Assembly (NCBI GenBank): GCA_964017065.1 | Contig: OZ024791.1 | Coordinates: 7,448,384 to 7,512,383 of the forward strand | Direction: 5' to 3' | Origin: Haliclona indistincta | Lineage: Eukaryota; Porifera; Demospongiae; Haplosclerida; Chalinidae | Length of the DNA: 64,000 bases | In this document: positions 21,645 through 34,470 of the stretch, in pieces | Layout: each line of letters begins with the position of its first letter | Position numbering within the stretch: the first letter of the stretch is position 1 | The notes under the pieces: model-generated | What the model was told of the DNA's origin: nothing | The model's input: only the letters and a program-made list of their open reading frames with translations | Database searches by the model: none | Translations under genes and position numbers: made by a program

Positions 21645-23038
21645 CTACTGACCAGTTCCTGGAAGAGAACAATAATAATAATAGGACAAAGGAGGGTTGA
21701 TAGTGTGCTTACGTTGCATTGTCTGTTGCAACATGGCTACGCCATTCTCCGGGAGAGAAGAAGGCATTCCAACGGGTGTACCTAACGAAGAAACAATCTG
21801 TCCAGGTGTAGCTGCAGGAGAAGCAGCAGAAATAGAGTCTTCCTTTAGCACGCCATCTTTCTTGTCTTTTGAGCGTCGGTTCTGAAACCACACTTGTATC
21901 ACTTTCATTGTAAGCCCAGTCTGACTAGCCATCTCTTCTCTCAGAGCTCTCGACGGCTTCGGATCTCTCTCGTAGGCTGCCTGAAGAATCTCCAACTGTT
22001 GGGGGTTGATTGATGTCCGAGTCTTTCCTTTGCGAGAGTCTACAGCAGCTGCCGGGAGATGCGGAGAAGCTGCTGCTGACATTACAGTGGTAGGAGTTGC
22101 TGCAGCAGCAGGCATCATGCCAGCAGCTACTGGTATTTGATCTGCTTCACTCACTATAAAAGGTGACAAAAGCCATCACTCCACACCCATTGTTATACAC
22201 CCACTCTTACTACTCAAGTGCAGACTGTTCAAGAGGCACAATAGACTCATACTAAGACCAATGAGGTTGTGGTGAACTACCTCAAACTTATACCAAAGGC
22301 ATATTAAATTCTTAACCTTGGGTCAAAAGTGCAAGTAGCAGTATCACATGCTCACAATGAAATCTTAGTAATCAACACTTTGTGTTATAAGTATGTGTAA
22401 AAGGTCATGGCTGCAAGGGTCTCTACACTCACTTCTTCGTCTTGCATCAGTCTTAGCTACTGAACTCGAGTCAGATAGACCACTCTGTGTGCCCAGGGTC
22501 TGGATGCCCATTGGGGCAGGAGCAGGATAGCAGCTGTCACAGAGGAACTTCTCTCCTCCCTAAGAAAGAGTGACCATGAGCAAGGCAACAGTCCAAAGCA
22601 CATACCTGTACAAGATAGAGCTGTTCTCCGGTGTTGAGCTGTTTCTTACAAATTGAGCATGTGAAGCACGATACATGATAAACCTTGTTGGCTGCACGCC
22701 TGACTAGGTCTTCAGGACATAGACCAACATTACAGGCTGCACAGGGGGTACCAAAATGCCTGTATAAAATAATTTTACTCACAACACTGCTAGACAACGT
22801 GCATTGATGAGAAGTTTTAATTAATGCCCGCCGCACAATTCTGACTATCTACTCACTTGAAGAAGTCAGATCTGCAGTAGAGCTTGTTCTCACGAGAGAA
22901 GCACTTCTCGCTGAGCGGACACTGACAGTCAGAACACTTTACACAAGAAACATGCCAAGACTTGTCGAGGACTTTCATGAGGAACCTCTCCATGATTGGA
23001 TCCTGACATCCCGCACATATGAACGGTGTCATCTTCAT
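21645..23038 (-). CDS. LHX1: LIM-homeobox transcription factor, Lhx1/5 (Lin-11) type
   Basis: Start ATG 23038. Exon 1 (23038-22858) encodes LIM1: [20 protein letters not shown] and [19 protein letters not shown], with LYCRSDFFK continuing into LIM2 ([37 protein letters not shown]; about 22760-22605). The exon at about 22560-22430 completes LIM2 ([10 protein letters not shown]) and begins a linker. The last large exon (about 22155-21713) carries the homeodomain [20 protein letters not shown] ... [18 protein letters not shown] 50-bp intron then joins MLQQTMQR to TGQ and TAG at 21645. Residue choices (DRFL-like [14 protein letters not shown]) favour Lhx1/5 over Lhx3/4 or Lhx2/9. It binds TAAT-type sites and LIM cofactors. 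It is head-to-head with KNL1 at about 485 bp. Confidence 0.9.
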
Positions 23039-23523
23039 TAAAACGCCGACTATGTTCCTCTAGTATGTAACTGACTGAAGAAGAAAAGAGGCTAGTCGAG
23101 AGAGTCGATCAAAACCTCGAGAAAATTGGCGGGCAACAGGAAACTTCACGCTCCGCCTCTCCCGGTCCGCTCCAGCTAGATGAGTTTACGGACCAACAGA
23201 CGGAGAAATACGATTGTTTAGAATTTGAAAAAACGCGGCCAAGGAAGAACTCTTCTCGAGAGCCAGAAGCTGAACCGTGAGCTGTAACAAATCTATGGTT
23301 AGTTAGAAGACCCGTGGACCATGGAAAACCAGGAGACTGAAGTTTCAAAACGGTGAGAATAAGTTGCCCATGAGCTAAGACATAAAGAATCAATTTTTGC
23401 CATGTGTTCTGTAGAAGAGAGAAGAGGCCACGAAGATCATCGGTTAGTTTCAGCATATTAGCAGTTGAGACTTCTCTTATCAACTCTTTTAGATTTTAAA
23501 GCGGGCTTTAGTTGATATCAACA
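23039..23523. promoter_or_regulatory. Divergent intergenic region, LIM-homeobox / KNL1
   Basis: 485 bp between start codons of two opposite genes. Contains AAAATTGGCGGGC (about 23121), resembling an E2F site, which would suit a cell-cycle gene such as KNL1. The minus open frame at 23109-23483 has no recognisable domain. Confidence 0.35.
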
Positions 23524-26500
23524 ATGGCGGAGAGGACAGGTATATAAGCTGTGTACGTGACTATGAGGCATGCATTATAATGTTCCATACTCTGTAGAGA
23601 GAAGAGAAGAGTGAGCTTCCAACCGAGTATTATGGTCAAGTGAGTAACTTTGTGTGTGAGTCAGTATGTGTTACTGTTTTCAACCCAGAGAGTTTCAAAA
23701 GAATAACTCTGGTGAACTTGAGGTAGCTACCAAATCTAAGGGTGCAGAGAGCAGTGGCTCAGAAGAGAACTATGATAATGTAAGACAACACACCATTGTA
23801 CCTGTTATAGTATGTTGCTGCAGGTATACATGGTGCCAGCCAACCAGTCATACTACCAAGTGTCTACTCCTGTTGGTGACAAGCGACGCAGGCTTTCATC
23901 AGCACCGGCTGTGTCTCGTCTCTCCATTATACCACCACTAGAGAAATCTTTTGCCAGCTCTGACGATACACCAGATTTTGAAGTAAGGTTACCGTAAGTT
24001 TGTATTACTTACTCTCTCCATGCTTTCTCTTCAGTTGTTTGAGGACAGTAGTGAAGCCACTGCTCCCAAGGAAGCCATCACGCTACAAGAACCGACAACT
24101 GTTGTTGGTAGTAAGAAAGAGGATGGAAATTTTTGGGCTAGCATAAAAGCTAGTGTAAGAAAAATGGTATATTTTGCTATGTGTATCCTTGGTATTCTAT
24201 AGGATTTTGTTGAAAGCACTAAGCAGGAGAACGAGTCGTTCAATCTCTCGTGTATGGATCATGCATCAGTCGCTGACAATGCTCTTGTCATCAACTGTCC
24301 CTCGTTTGATGGCAGCAATATAAACTCTCCAAGTGTTGATCACGACGAGATGATGGACAAACCTGCTGAGGAAGGGAACACCACTGTGTTTGGAGACTCT
24401 TCCATGGAGCTCACTCTGGAGGGAGAGCAACTTGGTGAAAGCATCGTGGTCGTGGAACAGCCATTTGTTGCTCAAGCAGCCAGTCAACTTGAGCCCTTTT
24501 CCAGTGTTCTTATAAGCAGCCAGCATGCCCAGCAGGATCTCCCACCTGGGAATGATGTTCAAGACTTAGGTAGCAAAGCCGCACATCCCACTCCTGACAG
24601 ACCTCGACTTCCAGAGGCAAGTGAGGATGATCACTCGGTCAAAGCTATGTCTTTAACAAACGTTGACGACTCGCATATCGATCTTCACAAAGAAGACACC
24701 CCTCAAGGCAGCATGATTGACGTCAATTCTTCCCAAGCCAGTCATCAGCCTGTTGTAATCTCACAACTCCAGTCCTTCGAGCCTTGTCACACTGTTTATG
24801 GTGATGCAGACATGTCTCTGACGTCAGTAGACGGCTCACATATTGATATTCGTATCAAGCTCACCAACCAACCCAATGAAGAGGTACTGAAATCAAGTAC
24901 AGAAACTGCTGAGGCAGTCTTGCCCCATCATGACACGAGGGAGAAGCAGCCTTCAAACATAGAAGTTGCTGTTGTCCAGACCCAACCTCTCCCACCTGTG
25001 GTACTTGATACTGATGGTCAAAACCAGCCATGCTCTTCAGAACCAGATGTGGCTACCACTTCTCATCCAGTTACATCCTCTGCAATGCCTCAAGTGAAGC
25101 CGCCTCCTACAGGGTTCAAACGTCCACGTATCCTTGCAAGTTCAGTTGTTTCAAAGCGAATGGCTTTTGGCAAAACTAGAACAATACCTAAACCAAACAC
25201 TCCCAAACTAGCTGCTGGACAAGTGCAACATTTGCAATTGCCTGGGTCTGGAATGCCTCTGTTACGATCGCCTAGCATCACAGCTTCCCTGCTCAAAAAG
25301 AAGTCAAAAACGCCCGCCAAGATAGTCACAGCACAGCTACCACCCACCCCACAATCAGTGAGTGCTTTACCTCCTCCAGCATCAGCACCACGCCAGCCAC
25401 CATGTTCCCCACTTGTACAGAGCATGTCCATTACTCGTGTTATAGAGCAACGCCCTAATAATGTCATAGAGCATCATCATGATTCACCAGCAACTGAGTC
25501 TCCTGGTTCTTCTATCTCTCTAGTGCCTTGCACCACCACATACACAGTGGCGCCACAGACAGAAGAGAACGATAAATCCTACATGGAGATCATGATGCCC
25601 AACACTGAGGATGATGACTGGCTCACTAACCCTAACAACGACAATCCGTCAATTCTTGAATCTTCTGCCAATATCACTCCAGCAGTGCATACCACTACAG
25701 CCCCTGTGGTACATAGTCCACCACCTCCCTCCTCTCGTCCAGCGCCTGTGGTAAATAGTCCACCACCTCCCTCCTCTCGTCCAGCCCCTGTGGTACATAG
25801 TCCACCTCCCTCTTCTCGTCCAGCACCTGTGGTACACAGTCCACCACCTCCCTCTTCTCGTCCAGCACCTGTGGTACACAGTCCACCACCTCCCTCTTCT
25901 CGTCCAGCTCCTGTGGTACACAGTCCACTTCCTTCTTCTCGTCCAGCCCCTGTGGTACACAGTCCACCACCTCCCTCCTCTCGTCCAGCTCCTGTGGTAC
26001 ATAGTCCACCACCTCCCTCCTCTCGTCCAGCGCCTGTGGTACATAGTCCACCACCTCCCTCCTCTCGTCCAGGTCCTGTGGTACACAGTCCACCTCCCTC
26101 TTCTCGTCCAGCCCCTGTGGTGCATAGTCCACCACCTCCCTCTTCTCGTCCAGGTCCTGTGGTACACAGTCCACTTCCCTCTTCTCGTCCAGCCCCTGTG
26201 GTACATAGTCCACCACCTCCCTCCTCTCGTCCAGGTCCTGTGGTACACAGTCCACCTCCCTCTTCTCGTCCAGGTCCTGTGGTACACAGTCCACTTCCCT
26301 CTTCTCGTCCAGCCCCTGTGGTGCATAGTCCACCACCTCCCTCCTCTCGTCCAGGTCCTGTGGTACACAGTCCACTTCCCTCTTCTCGTCCAGCCCCTGT
26401 GGTACATAGTCCACCTCTTATCCCTAATCCTGCCTCTTCAGCTGTTTTCTCTACCACCACTACTGCCTCTTCTGTTGCTAGTAACACTCAGCTGACCTTC

Positions 26501-28335
26501 ACGAATACTGCTCGCGCTCAGCTAAACCCTGATGTAATCACCACACCTCATCTGGTTGTACTTGATCAGCTTGACACGACAATATCACCACTACCAGCGC
26601 CAGCTCTGTCTGTGACGATGGACCAGTCTAGACTGGAACCAGTACCCACTGGAGGAATGGACAGAACCATCAGAGTCATCTCACCAACAACTTTGGGAAA
26701 GTTTGCAGCATTCGCTAACGCAGACAAGACGATCAACCTTGCTGCAGAGTATGAACAACAGTTACTACAAGAACCACCTACTCCTCACCTAACACAGGAG
26801 CATTCCGCTATTGCCTCTGACACTCCAAAACAGGGACTGTCTATGGTAGACTCACATGTACAACAGTCTATCACAGATCCTGTCACACTGCACATACAGT
26901 CAATGGTTGATCCAGTCACTCCAAGGCAGGAACAGTCTATAGTAGAAGACCAAGTAACTCCATGTGTTCAGTCTGCAGTCACTCCACAGGTGCAGCCTGT
27001 AGTGGATACAGTCACCTCGGTGCACCCTACCACACCACAGCCTAATGTACAGCAAAATGAAGACATGGAAGATGAAACACAGCCCGATGAAAGAAACAAA
27101 TCGATGGTACCTCCAGAAGAAGAGAGACCATCAGCTGCTGTTGAAGAGGAACACAGAGAAGTACAAGTTTCAGCTGTTCAATTAATGAACGAGCAGTGTG
27201 AAGACACACACGTCATGGAGCAAACTGAAGTGAAGAAAGAACACCTGAGACAGCAACAAACTGTTAAACACCCTAGGCTGCCGGATGAGTCACATGCAGA
27301 GATGCTTGCTACTAGCCTGCCGTTGCTGTCGAGCGGAGAAGATCAGCAAATAATCATAAATATTTTGGATGACCTTCTCATGAGGTGCGTAGTTTGTTAG
27401 CAGTGTTGAATGTATATTTGACCTAATTTAGGTTCAAGAGTCTTCACAAAGCGACTCTCACGAGAGTGCTGTCCAACTACTGTAACCGCCACGAGGGACT
27501 AAGAGAACGTCTGGAACACTACTACGAGATAATTCACTGCTGTAAGTGCAACAATCGTCAAGTGTGTGTATGTATTTTGTTTGTACAGGTATTGGGATGA
27601 TCAGGTGTCTGATAGACTACTCACGGCTCACTGATATGGCTGAGACACCGTGCTCAATCACACTGCAGCCTTCCCTGTTGCCCAATAGTGACCAGGACAT
27701 CCGTGGAGAGCTGGTGCTACAGGCTAGATGGCTTCTTGCATTGGTAAGATACTACTGACTGTGGGTGTCTATAATGTGTCGATTCCTTACAGTGTAAAAC
27801 ACTCGAACCGTTGTATAGAACCTGTCACAAGGCAATGTCTATGCTGTTTAAGTTAGTTACACGGAAAGGTTATTGTATGTTGTTGCATCTTGCTGCATGC
27901 TTTAGACGATCTGGTTGGGTGATACACAGCTGGAAGAGGGACGAAGTGAATGTTCATTTTGGGAAGAATGGTGAAAAATTGCAGTTGAAGTTTGTACTGG
28001 ACATGAACAAATCTGAAGGTGTGTGTGCATGAGGCGTCAAATGCCGTGATCAGCTTGTGTGCGACTTTTGCAGGAAAATACGGTAAAGTACAATGTCAGA
28101 AAGTCACTGAAATCATAATAGAAGGCAGAGCAAAAGGTTAGCAACATGTGCGATCTTGTAGCCCAATGACTCTCTTGTGGGCCGGCTGCAGGTTGTAGTG
28201 TGCCAAAAGGTCTCAAGTGTAGCTCAGTATTAGATATCCCTGTGGTGAGCTGTCTGTGTGTGCATAGCTGTGCGATTGTTTATTATTTCGCTATTTTTTA
28301 TCCAGGCCTTGCAAATGGTCAGTCTTGCAGTGTAA
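23524..28335 (+). CDS. KNL1: KNL1/Spc105-like kinetochore scaffold
   Basis: Exon 1 is 23524-23539. Exon 2, from acceptor TGTAGAG at 23599, yields MAERTEKRRVSFQPS. KRRVSF (23602-23619) is the PP1-docking motif typical of the KNL1 N-terminus; the other acceptor choices give early stops. Following exons encode a disordered region (DKRRRLSSAPAVSRLSIIPP, about 23880-23940). The large exon (about 24204-27386) has three MELT-like motifs: SMELTLEG (24401), MSLTNVDDSHIDL (24647) and MSLTSVDGSHIDI (24812), expected to be phosphorylated for BUB recruitment. It also has a 17-unit proline-rich repeat (25705-26412). C-terminal exons (SWKRDEVNVHFGKNGEKLQL; CQKVTEIIIEG) look like an RWD-type beta sheet that would bind MIS12, ending at TAA 28335. 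The family call rests on motif order; a different disordered scaffold is possible. Confidence 0.75.
25705..26412. repeat. 42/39-bp coding minisatellite in KNL1
   Basis: Seventeen full units plus a partial one, encoding VVHSPPPPSSRPAP (42 bp) or 13-residue versions with PPPSSRP or PLPSSRP (39 bp). All length changes are multiples of three. Later units alternate the 14-residue GP form with the 13-residue PLP form, suggesting expansion of a two-unit block. The repeat leaves long antisense frames open, which are artefacts. Confidence 0.95.
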
Positions 28336-28475
28336 TAGAACATTCCCGCAGTATTTTATCAAACTGAATTTCTTTGTTGTGTATCTTGTTTTGATTTATA
28401 GTTCGCGCCAGTTTGTAACTGGGCGGAGTTTCTCCGCCTTATAGAAAAGTCACTGCTCCAGTTTCTGAAATCACG

Positions 28476-30455
28476 ATGGCGTGCTGTAAAGGATCGTGTG
28501 GTGCTGCTATAAGGCGGTTTATTCGTTCAAAGAAAGAGAAACTTACGTGGAAAGCCGTGCAGCAGAGTGTGGGCTGGTACGCTACTCGCATTGCTGTTGT
28601 TATAGTGTGGTGTGCTCTTCTTTGGGCCATACTGGGCAACGATGCTCTACCTAAACTGCCCACCAACAGTACAGTGGTGTGCCTGCCTGCATTGGACGAC
28701 TCGGATTTGAATTCAGGCGCCTTTGATGAGCTTGTCGATGCATTAGGCGTCAACACCACCGCAGTATCAATGGAGGGATTCTCTGAGGAGTTTCTGCTCA
28801 TCTATAACGAGTCAGGCAGGACCTCACTGAGCCTAGTAGAGATTAGTCTTCAGGAGAGCTGTCCCAGTAGACTAGAGACGACGGTGTCTGTCACTGTGCC
28901 TGGAAACTTTCAGAACGTGTCAGTAGTGAACTCCACCCATACTGTTGACTTGAGGACTATCATCAGCAACACACTCACACCTCACAATCCCTCCAGTCTG
29001 CTTGCTGTCCAGCAAGGTCACTTTTTTGCATTAGCCGTTCTGTTGATAGCAGCAGGCATTGGAGGTTACCTTGTGGGGCTCATCCACCTTCCTCCGCTAC
29101 TGGGCATGCTGCTAGCTGGCTTCATCCTAGCTAATGTGCCTGTTATCAATATTGCTGTTGACATCAGCCCAGTCTGGAGTGCCTCACTGAGAAACGTTGC
29201 TCTTGTAGTGATCCTCACCCGAGGAGGGATTTCACTAGATGCTCGTCAGCTGAGGAGACTCAAATTCGCTGTTCCTCTTCTTGCCTTCACTCCTTGCCTA
29301 GTGGAGGGAGCTATAGATGGTCTAGTAGCTATATTCTACCTCAACATGCCCTGGCAGTGGGGACTTCTATTAGGGTGAGTCAGATTACATTAGTGCAACT
29401 CATATCATGATGGGTATTATCACAGGTACATATTAGCAGCTGTATCTCCTGCTGTAGTGGTGCCCAGTGTTCTTACTCTGCAAGAGAAAGGGCTCGGTGT
29501 GGATAAAGGTTTGTTTCACCTTGTCTGTGAATCTGTTGACTCATTTTTTCTGTATTTTTACTAACTGCTCATGTTGGTGGAACTGTTGCTAGACATTGTC
29601 TCAGTTCCTTAGTTTGTATTTTCACATCACTGTCTTTTCTTTTCTGTTAGGCATTCCCACACTAATTCTGGCTGCAGCGAGCATGGATGATGTCATCGCC
29701 ATCAGCTTATTTGGTGTTTTCCTTGGTCTTGCCTTCTCTGAAGGTAATACAATAATGCCTGTCAGCTTGTGTGTGCTCATGGGTTTACTGTATTTGAAGG
29801 TGTGCAAGACACTAATGCATGTATCAGGCATGCATCAAGTATAGTAGAGTAGTGGTTAGATCATGATGTGATGTGATTAACTCTATTATCATCTTAATTT
29901 GCTGTTTACTCAACTTTACTCTCCTCAGGGAACAACCTTGTGCTGGAGATATTCAGAGCTCCCATTGAGCTGTGTGTCGGATTATTGTATGGAGTATTAT
30001 TTGGTTTACTGCTCTGGCTGTTACCAACTAAACTACACGTATGCAGAGCAATGGTGTCAGTCTGACTGATTTTGACTGTCTCACTTTCAGACTGCAGGGT
30101 CCAGATCTAGGAATCGTTTCTTCTTGCTGTTTGGTCTCGGTTTGTTCTCAGTGTTTGGCAGTCGACGTGCGATAATAGGAGGAGCTAGTTTAGCAGGTGC
30201 AGGGGCACTTGGTGTGCTTACTGTAGCCTTCATAGCAGCTCAAGGATGGGATGGGCCGGGCAAGGTGACTGAAGAATACAGTGTATGCTCGTATTCATAA
30301 ATGTAGTATTCTGCAGAAAGTTGTTGCTAGAGTGTTCGGTCTCCTGTGGCAGTTTGCTCAGCCTCTGCTGTTTGGTTTGATAGGAGCTGCAGTGATCCTC
30401 AGCAACATTAACCCTGCTCTAGTAGGTGAGTGCTAAGGCAACATGATGTGACTTG

Positions 30456-30521
<66 letters not shown>

Positions 30522-31121
30522 GTCAGGGTATTCTCCTGGTGTGCATTGGTTTGGTAGCTAGGCTGATAGTATCAGTGATAGCTGTGACTGGTAATGGGTT
30601 CACTATTAAAGAGAAGATATTCATTGCCATTGCATGGCTACCCAAAGCTACAGTGCAGGTATGAAGGAGACCGCTGTGGGTTAAAGTGATGCTATGTATA
30701 GGCTGCAGTGGGCTCTATAGCACTTGATGAAGCAAGAGAGAGGAATGCAGGCGAAGAGTCACTGCGTCTAGGTAGAATGGTGAGAGATGTTGTGCTTCCT
30801 GCTGCCTCAGCTGCAGTTTGCCTACTCCACCAGGTGCTGACCATAGCTGTTCTTTCCATCCTCCTTACTGCTCCTCTTGGGGCAGTTGGTATCAGCATTA
30901 CTGGTCCTCTGCTGCTCAATAAGAAGAAGAAGGAGGAGGAAGACAAACAGCAACTGCAGGAAGGTCAAGAAGAGGTCGAGGGAGATGAGGAGACGGGTAT
31001 AGGGAACGGGCAAGTAGTGGACGAGAATGGAACAAGTGAACCACAGGACAGTCATTCTTTACAAGAGACAGCTGAGAAAGAAGATATTGAAGATGAATCA
31101 TTACATGAGACGAGTGTATGA
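28476..31121 (+). CDS. SLC9B2: Na+/H+ antiporter, NHA type (SLC9B2-like)
   Basis: Start ATG 28476; the first exon runs to about 29373, followed by about eight exons. N-terminal cytosolic tail (MACCKGSCGAAIRRFIRSKK), one helix, a long extracellular loop with several N-x-S/T sites, then CPA2-type core helices: GLIHLPPLLGMLLAGFILAN, RNVALVVILTRGGISLDARQ, YILAAVSPAVVVPSVLTL and ILAAASMDDVIAISLFGVFL. The adjacent Asp pair in SMDD is the ion-binding motif of NHA2 (SLC9B2), which exchanges Na+ or Li+ for H+. The core ends with AIAWLPKATVQAAVGSIALD. The acidic C-terminal tail (KKKKEEEDKQQ...) is longer than I expect for vertebrate NHA2. One intron acceptor is formed by a (CT)n run (30457-30519). Confidence 0.9.
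30457..30519. repeat. (CT)n microsatellite at an SLC9B2 intron acceptor
   Basis: About 30 uninterrupted CT dinucleotides end immediately at CAG and the next exon (GTCAGGGTATTC), so the microsatellite is the polypyrimidine tract. Confidence 0.95.
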
Positions 31122-31288
31122 TAATAATCTGTACTATTATTAAAATTTTCAATCTTGTATAAAAGGACTGTCACAAATTTTTAACTTCTGTTACATTTTT
31201 TTATCAGTAAAATTTTTGACAACGTTTGCGTATGAGGTTGGTGTTTGTTTGCGTTCGAGGCGAGAACAGCTGACCCGCCCTTGCAACC

Positions 31289-31888
31289 ATGGCTGATGAG
31301 TTTGAAGAAGGTGACCTGGGCAGCGGTGCTGTAGAGCTGACCAGCTTTGCTAAACTGAACGAGGAGGACCATGGAGGCGACAGCAAGCAAGTAGAAGATG
31401 GAGAAGAAGAAATAGCGACTGCTGATGGCGAGGTAGACCTGGGCACGATGATGGTGAATGTCAACCTGGACAAAGAAACAATCGAGTTCAAGCCGCTGCA
31501 CGAGTCGCCATTGCTACAGGTGCGTTGCTTGTGTGTTAGATGAAGCTGGTTCGACTTGTTTTATACACGTAGAATATTGCATCACTGGATGAAGATGAGG
31601 TAATGTGTATGTCACTGTCAATTAACCCCCTGTTGTCCAGGACACCAGTGGTGCAGAATCTGACAGTGTACAGTTGATACACGAGCAGGTAAAAAAAATA
31701 AACTGTATTGCACAGCAGAGACATGATACAATGCTTTGTTACATATCAGAGAAGGGATTCAGTTTCTGAAAACAAACACACCAGCTCAATACCTGGAGCA
31801 TCTTTTAATTTCATAAACTCCATCATCGGAGCAGGAATTATCGGTAAGTGGTGTCTTCATCACATGTGCATGTCTGAGGTTGCGCAAG

Positions 31889-31940
<52 letters not shown>

Positions 31941-34120
31941 GTATCCCTTCAGCGCTCCGAGAAGCAGGCCTAATACCAGGCATACTGTTACTAGTATTTG
32001 TAGCAGTGATCACAGGTTCACTTATACTCTTACGCAGGCTATTCTAAATATTGTCTCTGTTTCAGACTATACTGTCATTCTATTGGTAAAGAATGGTCAC
32101 CTTTCGAAAAAGTGGTCTTATCAGGTAAAGCCTTGTGGTGTTGCTATGGTGAAGTTGTTGACACTATGCAACTATGGTGACTGCAGGAAATGATGAGAAG
32201 TGCATTCGGCAAAGTTGGCTTGATCTATCTCACGATAGCGCAATTCCTCTTTCCTTTCTTCGGTGAGTGTGTTTGCTCATGTCTTGTAGCATGTGTGTGT
32301 ACAAGCGCACCGCATGCTTTGGATCGTGTGTACATAAACTAATTTTTGATATTGTCTCTCCCTCTCTCTAGCTATGGTAGGCTATGTCGTAATTGTTGGT
32401 GACACTTTCAGTATAATAATAGAGTCAATCTGTGAGTTATTCTTTTCTCTTTCTCTCACTCTCTCTCTCTTCATCACATTCCTTCATTCCTTCATTGCTC
32501 TCCTCTAGTAAATGCAACCAATGCTCCTCCTTCTACTTATTTTCTTGCTGACACACGTTTTATCAAAGTAATAATGGTTCTATTTGTGATGATGCCTGTA
32601 TCACTCTTCAGAAATATTTCTAGACTTGAAAAGGTCTGTTTGACATACGTATCGTGTGAAATGTGTATTGACCCTTCTCTCTGCTTTCTAGTTTTCAGCA
32701 TTTGCAATTTTATGTATTACATTCATAGCCGTTGTGACTGTGTACGAAGCAGCGTCACTATTCTGTGCTGTGTGAGTGAATCTAACACAAATCATTGCAT
32801 GAAAAATTATTATTTGTGTGTCTTCAGACGTTGTGTTCGTCCAGATTGTTGTGACAACGTCGTCGATTCATGGATAATCAGCAAGGACGTCATTCAGGTG
32901 TGTTGACTTGATCAACTGTGTGTCTTGACTGTCATTTTGATCTTTTCTTCCAGTCCGTTGGAGTGATGGCGTTCGGTATGTACAGCTCCCTCGCTTGTTC
33001 TATTGCTTTCTGCTCATTTTACAGCGTTTGTATGTCACCACAATACCTTCCTCATATACACGTCTCTGCGTGACAGATCTGTGCAGCGTTTTGCAGTCGT
33101 CAGTCACATATCCGTGTCTGTCTCCTTCGTATTCTGTGCTGTACTGGGCCTGTCAGGATTCGTAACTTTCCTTCATCTTATTCGAGGCAAGCAGCAAAGA
33201 GATTAAAGTGTATCTATCAGCTGACACTGTTTTCTTGACAGGTGATTTGCTCAATAACTACTGTCATGACGTTGCAGCGAACCTTGCTCGATTCTTCTAT
33301 TCGATTGTCATTATGCTTACCTACCCCATTGAGTGTTTCGTCACCAGAGAGGTACAGCAGCCATCTTTATCTATGCCTGTACTAATGTGTGTCGTCAGGT
33401 CATGGAGATAGCATTGTCTATGCTACCGGACAAGACGGTCGCTTGGATTCCACACCGTGGAACCAAAGAGGTGAGCTGGAGCATCTTTGTTATCAATCGT
33501 GGTTATTTAATTATTTTTTTTGCAGCTGATGAGGAAGTTTCTGTACACTCCACGACACAAATCTCTTCCTAGACACATTATACTGACAATCTTCCTGGTC
33601 ATTGTGACACTAGCTATTGGACTAACCACCGATGACCTTGAGATCGTCCTCGCCTTCAATGTAATAATATATTTACCCACTTATGTATAAGCTGTGTTTC
33701 TTATTTTTCTGTATTTAGGGCTGTTTCAATGCTACGCCAATCGGTGAGTTTGTTTAATGTGTGTGGTATCAAAAATGACATTTCCTCAATTTTTCTCTTC
33801 CAGCCTTCATTCTGCCGACCATGTGCTTCCTAAAGCTATCTCCGTTAAAATGGCGCTCCAAGGAGAAGATTATTGCTCTCCTCGTGTGCATCTTTGGACT
33901 GGTCGTCATGATCATTGGGACCATACAGGCAGTCATAGCTGTTGTCCAGAGCTACTCTAGTAACGAGCCAAGTAATCCTGACTGGTTGTATTGTCATATT
34001 AACACCACCAATGAGACGATCTGTGCTAGAGCGATGAACTCATCTCTACTCTATCCTTTGGTTGTGGGCGTGTGCAATAACTGTCAGCAGTTCTGTACAC
34101 TAACAAATGGAACTTTCTAA
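31289..34120 (+). CDS. Sodium-coupled amino acid transporter, SLC38 family
   Basis: Start ATG 31289 gives an acidic cytosolic N-terminus (ADEFEEGDLGSGAVELTSF). After several small exons the APC-fold core begins: SIPGASFNFINSIIGAGIIG joined across a (CT)n intron to IPSALREAGLIPGILLLVFV, then FGKVGLIYLTIAQFLFPFFA and MVGYVVIVGDTFSIIIES. Further on come FVMMPVSLFRNISRLEK, AFVCHHNTFLIYTSL, ARFFYSIVIMLTYPIECFV and IALLVCIFGLVVMIIGTIQA. The FN-N-GAGI start of TM1 and HHN motif near mid-protein are typical of SLC38 (SNAT) members; SLC38A11 or A7/A8 types seem nearest. The C-terminus adds a Cys- and N-glycosylation-rich luminal tail (NTTNETICARAMNSS ... TNGTF). Substrate is not predictable. Confidence 0.85.
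31890..31938. repeat. (CT)n microsatellite at an SLC38 intron acceptor
   Basis: About 24 CT dinucleotides run directly into the CAG acceptor of the exon beginning GTATCCCTTC. Same arrangement as in the neighbouring SLC9B2 gene. Confidence 0.95.
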
Positions 34121-34470
34121 TGGAATTTTTCATTATTTATTATCTGTATCTGGCATAGTCAGTTTTAACAAACCATTGACCTGTAATGCACGGTGGGTAA
34201 GCATGCTTTGAAAAAGTAAAGGAACTCCAGTTTGAGCTGTTTGCTTACTGAAAACGTATAGCTATATACATGTAGAGACTTAGAAGTATGTCACTGTTTT
34301 GATTTAATCAAAGATCATTGGTCATTAAGATGAATATTAAATCTACAGTCATAATAATATATAATTTATTATTCATAGTCCTGTACGCACTGCTACACTC
34401 GCACACACACAATGACTAAATACAGTTATCATAACAATAACAACAACGATAGTTGTCCTCCTTGACTGAG
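34121..34470. other. Convergent 3' flank between SLC38 and liprin-beta genes; no gene seen
   Basis: About 350 bp between opposing stop codons, AT-rich with ATTAAA-like words (near 34340) on the plus strand. Presumed 3' UTRs. Confidence 0.5.

Noticed and set aside
25579..26487. Long minus-strand frames (302, 252 and 239 codons) opposite KNL1
   Set aside because: They are the antisense of the proline-rich minisatellite; repeats keep all frames open and the products are low-complexity.
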